The notes beneath the pieces are model-generated. The model saw only the letters and a program-made list of their open reading frames with translations, had not been told where the DNA came from and did not search any database. Of a stretch of DNA of 64,000 nucleotides, positions 25,347 to 35,835 are shown in pieces. Each line of letters begins with the position of its first letter. Position 1 is the stretch's first letter. The stretch is taken from contig JAOCPU010000024.1 in NCBI GenBank assembly GCA_035772785.1, positions 372,001-436,000 on the forward strand, given 5' to 3'. The stretch comes from Phlebiopsis flavidoalba (taxonomy: Eukaryota > Basidiomycota > Agaricomycetes > Polyporales > Phanerochaetaceae). Both the position numbers and the translations under genes were made by a program.

Positions 25347-25780
25347 TCATACCATACACATTGGAAATACCCAACCAACACTGTCTACTGCGGGAAGCGA
25401 TAGATTTCTGCCGCGAGCACGCGCTTGCTCGGCCCAGTACTCGTGCGCCTGCTCGGGCGTGCCCTCGCCGTGCGGGTCGTTCAGCGCGCCGATGTTCCAC
25501 GCGAGGGACTCGTGCACACCCGTCGTCCCACTGTCCGAGGGCGATTTCGCTAGCGAGCGTTCAGTGCGATGATGTTCGAGGACGTCTATGCGGCGACTTG
25601 TGTGTCGTCGGACGAGTTTACACCGTCGGCTATGCCGGGCCGCCGCATTTCTTCTAGCAGGTGGGGGGGCTAACTTCTGGATTGTGGGCTCGTACCGTCT
25701 CGCGACTTCGCGCACCTGGTACGTCAATCATGAGCAGAAAGCTTACGCGGTGTATTTAATGCCACGCACCTGATCCCATG
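25347..25780 (-). CDS. Unidentified partial coding region
   Basis: The minus strand carries a 126-codon open frame ending at 25347. Its C-terminal half reads like real protein (ESLAWNIGALNDPHG, EQAHEYWAEQARARGRN). Another frame just upstream reads MFAKLCKFSWDQVR (about 25770-25815) and may be an earlier exon. The gene would converge with the CoA-transferase, leaving only about 20 bp between stops. I do not recognise the family and give no function. Codon usage is GC-rich like the neighbours. Confidence 0.3.
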
Positions 25781-25815
25781 AGAACTTGCATAGCTTGGCG
25801 AACATGTCCGCGTAG

Positions 25816-26369
25816 ATGTCTAGCTGGGATAGTATACGCGTCCGTAATAGGGATCCATGGGTGTAGCCTATCTAGATAAAAAGTTCTCAGCTAGTTCTGA
25901 GCTTCAAATAGCTTTGGAAACAGGTACCTCGTGGGGAGAACCCTGGAGCTCGACCTCTGCAATACTATCGGTGTTCCCAGGAATCCATGGTGTCTACCTG
26001 CTCGAGACAAGTCGTCGTGGTTGGGAACAAGCCTAGTCAACAATCGCATCGATGATTTTCCGCCTGACGAGCTGAGCGTGACGTCGGGGGTATGACGCTG
26101 GGTGTGCTCATGACTGCGAGCGTGAGAGTGAGACTGTGAGAGTTCGTGAAAACGGACTTTGCCGACGCTACGTACTGCAAACAGTCAAGTGGGAAGCTGC
26201 TTTGTTAAAATGCCAGCCACAGCATAAAACAATCGTCCGTGTGCTTCAATAGATATACTTGATTTTGTCTCATGTCTAGACGAGTCGCCAACGACGAGGG
26301 GAAACCCAACGACGCCAGACGACGCACGCCGCGTCCGCCACGCGCGCCCAATCCACCGCCGCCGCCGAT
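25816..26369. other. Spacer upstream of repeat R1
   Basis: No gene was recognised in these 550 bp. The stretch contains several stops in all frames and no long open frame. It leads into direct repeat R1. Confidence 0.4.
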
Positions 26370-26457
26370 AGGCTGACACGCTCTCACGTGATGCTGTTTA
26401 GCGCCCGTTCACCGCGACGCGCCAGCCTCAACGCGGCTGACATCCCCACCAACCAAA

Positions 26458-26463
26458 TATAAA
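26458..26463 (+). promoter_or_regulatory. TATA-like box at the head of the R1 pyrimidine tract
   Basis: TATAAA lies directly upstream of the CT tract. R2 has ATATAATTT at the equivalent place (30996-31004). TATA followed by a CT block resembles fungal core promoters, so the repeats may carry promoter activity. This is inference; no transcript is known. Confidence 0.35.
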
Positions 26464-26467
26464 CCCC

Positions 26468-27130
26468 GCCCCGACCGTCTCCTTCCCTCATCCTTACCTC
26501 CATCTTCCCTTCTCCGCACTTCCCTTCCGCCTCGTCCTCATTCCCCTACTTGCTTCACTTGCCTCACTTGCCTCCTCCTTCCCTCCCTCGTCCTCATTTA
26601 CCTCGCTTGCCTCACTCTCCTCTTCCCTCTCTCTCCGTCCCACCATCACACAACCACACACTTCTCTCCCCCCTCCCCTCGCCTCCCCTTCTCCCAACCT
26701 CTCCGCCTCCCCTCTCGAATCCTCTCCTCCTCTGCCGTCATCCTCTCTTCCCCTCTTCCCCCGTCACCCTCTCATACCTTCTCATCCTCTCCCTCTCATT
26801 CTCTCCCTCTCATCCTCTCCCTCTCATCCTCTTCCTTCTCTCCTCTCCTCTCCCGCCTCGTCCGTCATCCTCATCCTTCCTCCCCTCCTTCCTACTATGC
26901 TCTTCTCTCCCCCTCTCCCCACCCTTACCCCTCCCTACCACGCTCTCTCCCTCCTCTCGTCTCTCCCTCTCGTCTCCTCTCCTTCATCGCCATCCTCCTC
27001 CTCTCCTCCCTCTCCTCTCCTCCCACTCTCCTCTCCTACCCTCCTCCTCTCCCCTCCCCTCTCCTCCTCTCCTCGTCTTCTCATCTCCTCTCCCTCATCC
27101 CCCCTCCTCTCTCCTCCTCCTCACCTCCAT
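26468..27130 (+). repeat. Long pyrimidine (CT) tract in R1
   Basis: About 660 bases consist almost entirely of C and T on the plus strand, mostly CTC, TCC and CCT units. The strand asymmetry is extreme. Open frames of over 200 codons across it are Ser/Pro/Leu-only artefacts of the composition. Confidence 0.9.
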
Positions 27131-27675
27131 CTTCCTCGAAAAGCACACGGCCACTGGCACACAACCTCAAGAACGGGTACTCGCCAGTATTATGGCCTGA
27201 AGACGCGTGTGAGCGTGAGCGTGACTGGGACGTACGCCTCACATGAGACACCGTCTCACGCGCGGCGTGCGCCTCAGGATGGCTAGAAGACGGATCGCAC
27301 TTGGCTATTGGGATACGACACACACAGTACACACACTTCGCCTATGGCCACTGGAGAACACTGAAGGATTCCTCCACCGCGCGTCGTATGAAGTAGCACT
27401 CATGTAAACTACTAGCCGTGCAATGCACACCCTTTCTCGAGGGAGGGCGGCGGCGTTGGCCGTCGTCCTGGCACGGACCTCTTCGTGGTCCTCGAGACGA
27501 GTAGCCTGCGACGGGGGTGTCGGGGTGAAAACTAACTCGTGCCGAAGTGTTTTATTTGGGTGGTGGTGTGTGGTTGTGGGGGTAGTTTTTGTGGTGTGGA
27601 GGTAGGTCGGGAGTGTCTGGAGCCGTTCGTGTGTTTTTGTAGGCGGGCCCTTGTCGTGCTGGGGTTCACCTTTAA

Positions 27676-28143
27676 CTCGCTTCGGGAAAGAGTTGACTAT
27701 CTTTCATGAACATGGTGGATTGTCAGTATTCGTACACCCGGGCCTAACTCAACCCACGCCCTCGCAACGCTCTGAGTACGCTCAATCTCAACCTCACAAA
27801 AAACTCCCCGCGCCACGCACCACGCACGTCCTCTTCCTAAGCGACAAACAACAGCGTCTCCGCCGCGCGCGCGGGTGCATCACAAAAACGCGCGAAATAC
27901 CGCAAGCCCACACAACGCGCCGCCAAGAAGACGAGGGTCACGGTGTGTGCAGTAGGGTGGACTAGCTCCAGCAAGCACTCTGTCGGTCAATTAGTGCTGA
28001 ACGTGAACGTTTGAACGTTGAACGTTTCAATTTATGGGCTGACTTCTGCTTAGAATTGGCTGGCTAATCCTTATTACGTAATTAAAACGTCTTGACTTAC
28101 TTCCGCGCCTGACGTGGGTTCGAATATTCCTTTCATCATGCAT
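27676..28143. other. Upstream region of family copy A
   Basis: Between repeat R1 and the copy A start. It contains GAACGTT reiterations (about 28003-28027) and the ATTACGTAATTAAAA element (28073-28087). A short open frame at 27651-27965 shows no motif. Confidence 0.5.
28073..28087 (+). promoter_or_regulatory. Shared upstream element, copy A
   Basis: ATTACGTAATTAAAA begins 71 bp before the copy A ATG at 28144. Nearly the same sequence lies 59 bp upstream of copy E and 53 bp upstream of copy D. The core TTACGTAA is palindromic, as expected of a bZIP-type site, though the binder is unknown. Confidence 0.5.
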
Positions 28144-30286
28144 ATGTCGTCTTCAAATTCTCAAACGAACCCAAGTTCAAACCAGAAGCGATGCCGGCAA
28201 ACGGAAAGTCGGAACCGTTTTAGGCTCTGAGGACATTACGAGCACCCGAATGGTTCCGCATCAATGGTATCAGGTCAGGCGAGGTGTTCCGCAAACTACA
28301 CCGTGAAGATGAAGGACAAGCGATACAACTTCGTGGTTCTCCTTCAAAACTTTTTTGCTAATGAAAGACGACGAGGAAGCACTCCATGGGCTGTATGAGG
28401 GGTGTCTACCTCAAGCCTTGATAGACATTGCTTCGGAAAGAGCACTCGATACGACCATGAGGGCCCAACCGGCTTCGACGGTGACAATCTGGTCAGTGGG
28501 GCTTTGGGCCTCCTAGTTTTGCGCATTGCTTACCATATGAACCGAAGGAGTATATAGGAGATGTTTGTCAAGCACTGTCGCTGATGATTGAACATACTCT
28601 TGAGGGTAAATGCAGTCATCCGGCTCATCGAGCTGGGAGTCATCATCCCTCGGCACGATATGTTTTGCAACAATACAAGCACCTTTGGGACATGGTTGCC
28701 GAGTTCCCAGAGCTCATCAAATATGATGGTCTCGCACTGTTTGACGAAGAATTTTTTAGTGACATGAGCGAGCATGAAAGCTGGGGAAACGACTTGTATT
28801 ACCAGCGCAAAATTGGCCAGGTCTTTTGATGAACCCTGCTCTACTATCTAAACAAGAAGAGTGGGTACTAAATCTGAATTCGCTCGAATATTCACGGACT
28901 CACGACATCACCGAAAAAGCGGTCATTATCCTGACTTAGCCAATAGCCAGGTGGATACGTGGCACTGTTATGCTGGATTTATTGCTGCGACGTCGATTGT
29001 CGTAACAATCTGCTTGCTGTTCAACGCGTTTCTATTTCACCTCAAACAGCCAGTCTGTGGCAACAGCCTTCCTGGACGGAGTCATTGCCCGTAAGACAAT
29101 AGCTCCCGAAGAATACATGCACCGTTGTTGCATCGCGTTTCCAAGAACCGAGTCTTCTCGACCGGCATCTCTCTCGAATCTCCTGCAGGCCATGTCTGGC
29201 GTGTTTCAGCACCAGTATCTTCAAATTAGCCCGCGACAAAAGGGCAGTGCAGCACAACTTAATCCTCGTTGCGGCTGCAGCACATCGACAGGTTTGTAGT
29301 GGCGACGAAAACGAACTGTGCAACGTTCTCAACATGCATTCAGTGAGATTAAGTGAACATCGTTTCTACTTGTTTGTTTCTGGCAACGTCTCATTCATCG
29401 GATATTGCCGGTTCCAGTGCCAATCGTTGAGCAATTATCTAGATATTAGCAAGGCTATTAGCTTTGCAAGGGACGAAGACTACTTTTCTCGCGCCACAGT
29501 TGCTCTTATTGTCAAAAGCAGTTGTCTACATTGCCCAGAGTCATGATGAAGATTATGGTTTGGCGATAGGTCATACTTTCATGCTGTTGCCATGTATCTA
29601 ATGGTTCTCACTAGGGGACGTCTGGTCAATCTTGGATTTATACATCGGCTTCGCCGTGGACGTGCGGCACGGCCTGCCCGCCAACGAAACGACGGCCTGC
29701 CCGACTTCAGGCCCGATGTTAGGCGGGTGTGGCACAGGACGCATGAAAGCCATCGAAAGCCTTTCGTGTCGCTAATACCGCGCCTCGACGAAGCGATGCA
29801 ATCCAGCTCTGGAGGACCTTAGGAAAAAACTGTGACGTGGACGTCGACGCCCCGTACGACCTCACAGTGCAGCTCGAAGAGACTGAGAAAAGCAGCAGCC
29901 GAGAGACGGATCTTGGCGCGTGGATGGAATGTCTTTTTTGCCACTTAAACTACGAAGATATCAGCTACAACCGCTTGGCGGAGGTGCAAGAGGTGCAAGA
30001 AAGCATTTTTATTGCTCGTCGAAATGCCAGAAACGTGCGCTCGACAGCTTCATCCAGAGGCGCAGATACTAGGCGCGATTGGCTAAGCATGCTCATTCGT
30101 GACTGGAAAGAGAAGGCGGACACAGAGACGTTTTTGCAGGCCGCCGAGGACTCGATAATCGGGGATAACGTACGCTACATTATGAATAGTTCTACTGCGT
30201 CTTTTTGTCACGAGTTGTCTTCACCGTCTCTTGAGTCGGCCAGCACTGAACCTGTGCACCCTGAACCCTTTTCTCTGACCTCTTGA
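28144..30286 (+). pseudogene. Local gene family, copy A (unrecognised family, broken)
   Basis: The most complete copy in extent. It starts MSSSNSQTNPSSNQ at 28144. EWFRINGIRSGEVFRKLHRE (about 28245-28306) is the first family block, followed by an AT(K)DDEEALHGLYEG..LPQ-like stretch with shifts (28355-28420), then LWDMVAEFPELIKYDGLALF (28684-28743) and an acidic tail. A hydrophobic helix YAGFIAATSIVVTICLLFNA (28970-29030) follows. A second half holds HRQVCSGDENEL (29283-29318), a hydrophobic LVSLGDVWSILDLYIG-like region (29600-29650) and DFRPDVRRV (29703-29729). It ends in a clean 149-codon frame (29837-30286) rich in Glu/Ser. Stops and shifts interrupt the first half, so it is scored as a pseudogene unless introns or sequence errors explain them. 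It could be one gene or two adjacent genes. It lies exactly between R1 and R2. Confidence 0.5.
29837..30286 (+). CDS. Intact 149-codon frame at the end of copy A
   Basis: This uninterrupted frame starts MDVDAPYDLTVQLEETEKSS. It contains WMECLFCHLNYEDIS and a helical stretch DWLSMLIRDWKEKADTETFL, and ends in a Ser/Pro-rich tail. It continues in register from the broken upstream sequence NPALEDLRKK, so it is better seen as the 3' exon of copy A than as a separate gene. No family is recognised. Confidence 0.45.
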   Translation: MDVDAPYDLTVQLEETEKSSSRETDLGAWMECLFCHLNYEDISYNRLAEVQEVQESIFIARRNARNVRSTASSRGADTRRDWLSMLIRDWKEKADTETFLQAAEDSIIGDNVRYIMNSSTASFCHELSSPSLESASTEPVHPEPFSLTS

Positions 30287-30894
30287 CGTGTCAGCACAAG
30301 CTAGAATAAGTAGGCTCCCTTACATCTCGAGACACAGGCACGACCGCTGTGCATGTTCATGGCTGTCGTACTGTTTTAATACGATTAATGCACGGACACT
30401 ATCAGGGATGAGCACATAAGTGCTGAAGTGCTATATTACCTAGGGTCTCGATCTCCCTGCGCGGCATGGCGTATGTGCCATACAGACTTATAAACTCCTT
30501 CGCAGGGCATTTGAGGCAAAAGCAAAGTCGCTGGCATGCTTGCTGGCTGTGTGCGAAAAATGAATCTACTAGTCCCCCAAAGGGAAGAGCGCGGAGCTGT
30601 CGGCCGGAGACAGTCTGAGCTACTCTCGTTTGTAAATGAACCCGGAAGCGGGCCTTCGTCGACCTGTCAAGCTAATAATAGGTATAAGGCGAAGCACAGG
30701 TTGGCGCTGTTCAAGGTACAACCATCACAGCCTACCAGACAAAAGAATTAATCGTCGTCCTATGCTTCCAGTAAACCTACATCAGTTCCCTCACTCTGGT
30801 CCGTCAGTCGTTGGAGTCAGCGAAACAAGGGCCAGTCGCCCCGTTCGCTATCACTAACCAGGCCGCCAGCGCCAACTATCGCCCGCGTATTGAT
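30287..30894. other. Spacer between copy A and repeat R2
   Basis: No recognisable gene. A 71-codon frame (30536-30751) has no motif. AT content is higher than in the flanking repeats. Confidence 0.4.
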
Positions 30895-31044
30895 TGGGCT
30901 GACAGCACTGCTCTCCGTGGACGCTGTTTAGCCCGTCCAACGGGCGAAACGACGCTGCGCCGCCAGCCCTCAGCCAGCCGTGTGCTGAGAGCCACATATA
31001 ATTTCCAGGCCGAATCCCCCGCCCCCCGCGCGTATCTGTTTCCC

Positions 31045-31792
31045 TCAACTTTTCTTCTTCTCCCCTCCAACCCCATACCAGCCAACCCCGATCTCCGACC
31101 ACGACCACTCACATCAGCTCCTGTCCCCCACCTCTCTTCTCGCCATCTCTCGCCTTCTCTTACCTCCCTCCCTCGCTTTCCCATGCTCCCTCGCTTCCCT
31201 CCACCTTCACCTCCTCGTCCTCCCTCATCTTCCTTCGCGTTCCTCCCTCCTCCTCCCCTCTCCTCTCTTTCCTCTCGCAACCACCACACACTCTCATCTC
31301 CCTGCTCCTGTCCCCTCCTCTCTCCCCGTCCTCTCCCTCTCCCTCTTCTCCCTCTCCCTCTCCTCCTCTTCCTCCCTTTCCTCCTCCCTCTCTTTCACCG
31401 TCCCCTCTCCTCCTCATCTCCTCCTCTCTCTCCTCCCCCCCTTCCTTCCTTCTTTTTTTTTTTTTTTTTTCTTTTTTTTTTCCTTCTCCTCACCGCTCCC
31501 TACCCTCCCAATCACGCTCTCATCCTCCTCCCCTCGCATCCTCTCTCCCCTCTCCCCTCCCCTGCCCACCTCATCCCTTCTCCTCCTCCTCCTCCTCTCG
31601 CCCCTCTCCTCCCCCCCCCCACCCCCCATCACTTCTTTCCTCCCTCGTTTACCACGCACTCTCCTCTCTCTCTCCCCTCTCCTACTCCCACTCCTCCTCC
31701 CCCCCCCCTCCTTCCTCCACCTCCCATACCTTTCTCCCCTCCTCATCCCATCTCCTCCCTCTCTCCTCTCCTCTCATCCCATCTCCCTCAAG
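31045..31792 (+). repeat. Long pyrimidine (CT) tract in R2
   Basis: About 750 bases of nearly pure C/T, equivalent to the R1 tract but longer. It includes a T-rich run at 31450-31482 and C runs near 31610 and 31700. A 364-codon frame crossing it (30811-31905) is a composition artefact. Confidence 0.9.
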
Positions 31793-31901
31793 AACTACAC
31801 CGACACACAAAAGTTGAAAGACGGAGAGCCCAGGGCCTTTGGCTTGAAGGACGCGTGAGCGTGAGCAGTGAAATGCCACCTGGACGTGCGTCCTGCACGA
31901 G

Positions 31902-32435
31902 TTAAGAGCGCATGGCAATCCCTTTTGACTGGGATTGCCATGCCGGCTCGCCGGCAACGCCGGTAAGCGCCCATGGCAATCGGGTGGCAATGATGTGAGA
32001 GGCCCAGCTGTTTGTTACCGTGCCTAAGAAACATGAAATATATCATATAAATATTTTAACCAGCTCTTCTGCCATTACAGCCTCAGTCTACAGCCTTGCA
32101 GTACATAATTCATCTGCTCATACGCCATCATAGAGCAAGTACACCGTTTGAAGACATTAGACGCCAGAGAGACGCCGCGGTAGGACCGGGCGCTCAAGCC
32201 ACATCGCCCGGCCTAATCAGCCAAAATTCATGTTTACACTTCGTTGAATGTTTTGACTCCCAAGGTGTACCATACTCGCTGAGAGTTACCACGTCAAAGC
32301 TATCTTTTAGCCTTCAAAAATATTTCTTGGTAAATATCTGCCACCCAATTGCCAGCTACGTTACGATTGCCAGCCGGCATTGCCACGCCGGCAAACCGGC
32401 AAGGGGCAGGTTGGCAAAAGTTGCCAAGTGCGCTA
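31902..32435. mobile_element. hAT-like MITE, 534 bp, with 8-bp target-site duplication
   Basis: The element interrupts R2 and is flanked by TGCACGAG on both sides (31894-31901 and 32436-32443). R1 gives the uninterrupted equivalent (CTCACATGAGACACC, 27239-27253), so this is a true insertion. The ends are imperfect inverted repeats sharing GCGCA and TTGGCAA/TGGCAAT. Each end folds on itself: TGGCAATCCC pairs with GGGATTGCCA (31913-31940) at the left, and TTGGCAA with TTGCCAA (32411-32427) at the right. It has no transposase frame. An 8-bp duplication, small size and subterminal palindromes fit a non-autonomous hAT element. Confidence 0.75.
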
Positions 32436-32995
32436 TGCACGAGACACCTCATGCGCGGCGTGCGTCTCAGGATGGCTAGAAGACCGGCCAAATCCGACAG
32501 CGGCCACTTCTTCTCATTCTGGACACTGGAGAACTCGACGCAGCTGAACCGTTTCCCCACCACACATCGTATAGAGTAGCAGTTGTAGTGTGTAGACTAC
32601 CAACCGTGCAATGCACCCCCTTTCTCGAGGGAGGGCGACGGCGCTGGTCGTCGTCCTGGCACGGACCTCTTCGTGGTCCCTCGAGACGAGTAGCCTGCGA
32701 CGGGGGTGTCGGGGTGAAACTAACTCGTGCCGAAGTGTTCAACGTAGTGTAGGGTTGTGGGGTGGTTTTTTGTGGTGTAAAGGTAGGTCGGAAGGAGAAT
32801 TGTTCAAGTTCGTGTGTCTTTGTAGGCGGGCCCTTGTCGTACTAGGTTTGACCTTGACTATATGCGCGCCCGTACAAGGTGATGCTTTCTTCTCAACTGT
32901 CCGCGTTCGCTCACACAAGCAGACTACCCGTCTCACGTCAAATCAAAAATCAAAATCAAATCGCATATACTCAACAAGAAACAGCACACGCCGCC

Positions 32996-34223
32996 TCACG
33001 CCCACAAAAACGCCGTCGGAGCCTCCAACGCCAAACTCGCCACCTCCTCCAAGCCCCGTCCCCCCTCCGTCCTCCGAAACACCTTCACCCCGCCCCCATT
33101 CGACACCGCCCGCAACCAACCACTCGCTCTTGCTCTCCACCTAAACGCCATCCCCTCAGATGCGCGAGACCCGACCGCACCTCCTGCGCAAGCCTCGGCA
33201 GCTTGGGGTCCGTCAGCTCGAAAATCGCGATCGTGTCCCCGCGGGCGCGGGGTCGTTCCGGTTCGATGCGTAGAGGAGCGGCGTGGGGAACGCGGGCGTG
33301 TGGGGCGGGAGGAGCAGCTCCGCGGCGAGCATCTCCGGTTGCATGGGTGCTTGAGAGGGTTTGAGGTCGTGCTGAGGTGTTCGGCGCGCGCCGGGGAGCG
33401 GGGGGAAGGTGTGTGCCGCGAGCTCGCTCGTGAGCTCGAGGAGCGTTGTACAGGATGCCGTCTACTCGCGGAGTGAGCGCGGTGTGTGACTGGGGAGAAG
33501 TGTGCTGACGTACCGTGGAAGGCGACGTGCCTGGGCCCGCTTCCCGTGTTTTGTGGTGGTCCTGCACGGTCGTACTGCACGGCGCCGCGAGCCTGGGGGC
33601 GGCGTCCACGCCCCCGTGTTGTCCTTCGTCAATCTCCAGGTTTTATCCGCGCCCGAGATCAGTTTGGTATGAGCAGTTCCTAAGCGATCGGGGTGCAACG
33701 ATGACCTGCGTGCGGGTGCGAGGCCTATCCTGGCGCGCGGTGTCGGGGCCTGTGCCCGCGAACGTGAGCGCCGCGAGGCGGGCCTCGTCGAGGAACGGCG
33801 CGTCCGGGGTCGTTGAGCGGGAGCGCGGCGAAACGTGCCGGATTCGTACTGCGATGCGAAGCGGGGGTGAGATGCGGACAGCGTGAGTGGTGGGGAAAAG
33901 GAGGAGAAGGGTGCGTACGTTGCCGATGAGCAATTCCGTGTCTGTGTGGCGACGAGACAGCAGGGCGAGGCCGCCGCCGCTCGAGACACGGCCAAGCAGG
34001 GACCCACGGCCGTCCTCGTCGAATCTGACCGCCACGATCTGGCCATCTGTCTGTTCGATCCCCGCGAAGACGAGTCGGCGGTCGGTGGGGTGGGCGGCGA
34101 GCCAGGTACGGGTGGAAGCCGACGGTGAGCGTCGACACGAGGGAGAGCGAAGGCCCGGCGGGATCAAAGGCGAGCCGTGTAAATCTCGTGCGTGTACGAT
34201 CCGACGTAGATGTGGAAGACCAT
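32996..34223 (-). CDS. Lactonase, 7-bladed beta-propeller (6-phosphogluconolactonase-like)
   Basis: A cytosolic lactonase of the PF10282 type, hydrolysing a sugar lactone; related to bacterial Pgl and fungal carboxy-cis,cis-muconate cyclase. Minus strand start MVFHIYVGSYTHEIYTARL (34223 to about 34167) fits the family N-terminus. Blocks follow in order: DPAGPSLSLVSTLTVG, WLAAHPTDRRLVFAGIEQTD (about 34040-34100), GQIVAVRFDEDGRGSLL, RVSSGG, DTELLIGN (about 33920-33945), TWRLTKDNTGAW, GSGPRHVAFH (33514-33545), ELLLPPHTPAFPTPL-like (about 33290-33340), DTIAIFELTDPKLPRLAQEV (about 33185-33245), the GMAF..GEQE block and VKVFRRTEGGRGLEEVASL (about 33030-33095). The stop is at 32996. Length of about 380-400 residues is normal. 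Several shifts split the frames, and at least one intron lies near 33880-33930. Confidence 0.75.
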
Positions 34224-35640
34224 CGTTTCCGATGGCGAGAAGACGGGGGCTGGGGGCGGTGTGTGGCGAGTAATTGAACGACGGCGCGAAAGGAGCAGAG
34301 GCTCGGTGACGCGGTGTCTTTTGGATCGCCCTTATCGCAGATACGATCCAGCTTTGTTTTATACGGCGGCCTCATCGCCCGATATTTGTCCGCGGGGGCG
34401 TTGGGAAGCGGGGGCGCAAACCGAGGTACGAGCCTGCCTCTGCATCGGTCGCTGGCGGTCGACGGAGGAGAAAGAGTAAGAGTTCAAATGGGTTCTCGCG
34501 ATATGAACGAGCTGCGAAAGGCAACTCCGTGACGAAGACGCCCCTGGCCTCGACTACTGTCCCCGAAAAATCCCCTTCAGGGCAACGGTTATGGTTGGTG
34601 AGCACTGGCTGCGACAACGGCCTCGCCAAATTGCTCGACGGTCCGCCCAGCTAGAGCCACGTTTTCCCTCGGTTCCCCCGCGCAGCTTGTGCCGTTGCCT
34701 TCAAAGGGAACGCCACCGAGTATTCACCGCTGCTTACAGGTATCAAAACGAACGAGAAACGCGTAGACAGGCAGCGTTATAAGCTATCAGGGTTCGAGAA
34801 GAGAGCTCTTTAATAATCCCAGAGAATTCCCTGCATCTTCGATGGAAGGCCGCCGTAGTAACGACACAGGTTAGAGACGTGCACGAAAGGTACAGACGAC
34901 GTGCATATTAACGATGTATGTTGGTGAGCACAGAAAACAACGCCACGACGAAGCTTACCCGGACTAGCACCTATCGGTGACGACCACGTAAGAATCTCGA
35001 GAAAGCTGTGTTCGATAACGCCGGGGTGCACAACAGGCTCGTGCATCTCGCGGGAAAGGAACCGTCCGCGGATTCGAAACGGGACTGCATGCGACAACGT
35101 AATCGCGACGGCGGGGCCAGCTCCAGGAACGCAAATGAAGACCCAGGGTCGGCCTATAGTGCTCTGATCCGGGCCAGAAGAAGTTAGAGTCTATTACGCA
35201 CAAGTCACTGGACCTAGGCGGGGTGCTGCCCAAAATGTCGTGCGTGAGTGCCACGCACCGTCGGCGGCTTGCGCTATAGAAATTTCCGAGGGTATCTTCC
35301 GGTGTCGAAAAGAAACGGAAGCAGCGCTGCATAGGTCCGAGGTCATAAACGCCTTCATTAACAGGACAAGGGAGAAACACTTCGAAGGCGCACGGCGTCC
35401 TTCTCAACGGGAGTGACCTAAAGATACAAAGATGAGCATTCGACGAGCGACGCGACTGACCGAGAATTATGTGCTCATACATGCGCTGAATAGCGTGGCG
35501 CAGCTAACCGCCACACATACAGCGCGATAGAATAAGTGTGAAGGCCGCTGTGGCAGTCCGTGAGCAAGAGGACGAGTCCAAGCGCGGCGCGGGCCAAGGA
35601 CGCTAACGCCCGAAAACGGCAGTTTTCGAGATAAGATGCG
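34224..35640. other. Spacer with unassigned open frames
   Basis: A 172-codon minus frame (34964-35482) reads like moderately normal protein (FEVFLPCPVNEGVYDLGPM, VIDSNFFWPGSEHYRP) but matches no family I know. It could be an exon of an unmodelled gene. The rest should contain the divergent promoters of the lactonase and ankyrin-type genes. Confidence 0.35.
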
Positions 35641-35835
35641 ATCGCCCCTGTGATTGGCGTCCAGGTACTCCGCGATCACAGCCTCCGCGAACGTCTGTCT
35701 GACGGCCACCGCAGCCGCTCGTACCCGCCCTCGCAGCACGCCCGCAGCGCGAAGCCCACAGCCTACCCTTCCCTCGTCTATCAACTTGCTCGCCATAAGA
35801 CCTCGCAGCAGCCCCGTCTGCCCTACACGCTCGCG

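Larger units (their letters stand above)
26370..27675 (+). repeat. Direct repeat R1 (about 1.3 kb, without insertion)
   Basis: R1 matches R2 (30895-32850) in the same orientation. Shared landmarks in order are GGCTGACA...GCTGTTTAGC (26371-26402), a TATA-like box (26458-26463), a long CT tract, GACGCGTGTGAGCGTGAG (27203-27220), CGCGGCGTGCG..CTCAGGATGGCTAGAAGAC (27262-27294), a CACTGGAGAAC block (27351-27361), then a nearly identical block from CCGTGCAATGCA through CTCGAGGGAGGGCG and GGCACGGACCTCTTCGTGG to TAACTCGTGCCGAAGTGTT (27416-27551). Last comes TGTAGGCGGGCCCTTGTCGT (27639-27658). Similarity appears to stop near 27675. R1 lacks the MITE found in R2. Ends are approximate because similarity fades gradually. 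Confidence 0.8.
30895..32850 (+). repeat. Direct repeat R2 (about 1.95 kb, carries a MITE)
   Basis: Same orientation and landmark order as R1: GGCTGACA..GCTGTTTAGC (30898-30932), TATA-like box, CT tract, GGACGCGTGAGCGTGAG (31848-31864), then the inserted MITE, then GCGCGGCGTGCG..CTCAGGATGGCTAGAAGAC, CACTGGAGAAC (32524-32534), and the near-identical block CCGTGCAATGCA...TAACTCGTGCCGAAGTGTT (32603-32739). It ends with TGTAGGCGGGCCCTTGTCGT (32821-32840). R1 and R2 bracket family copy A. They could be LTR-like ends, or dispersed copies of another element. Confidence 0.8.

Noticed and set aside
26550..27286. Open frames of over 200 codons across the R1 CT tract
   Set aside because: The product would be almost only Ser, Pro and Leu because the DNA is nearly pure pyrimidine; lack of stops follows from composition.
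29592..29822. Separate small gene with DFRPDVRRV
   Set aside because: The same motif ends the second half of copies B, C and D, so it belongs to the family copy rather than to a new gene.
30811..31905. 364-codon open frame, the longest in the window
   Set aside because: Most of it crosses the R2 pyrimidine tract and reads Pro/Ser/Leu/Phe repeats. It has no domain, and the equivalent R1 frame does not align with it as protein.
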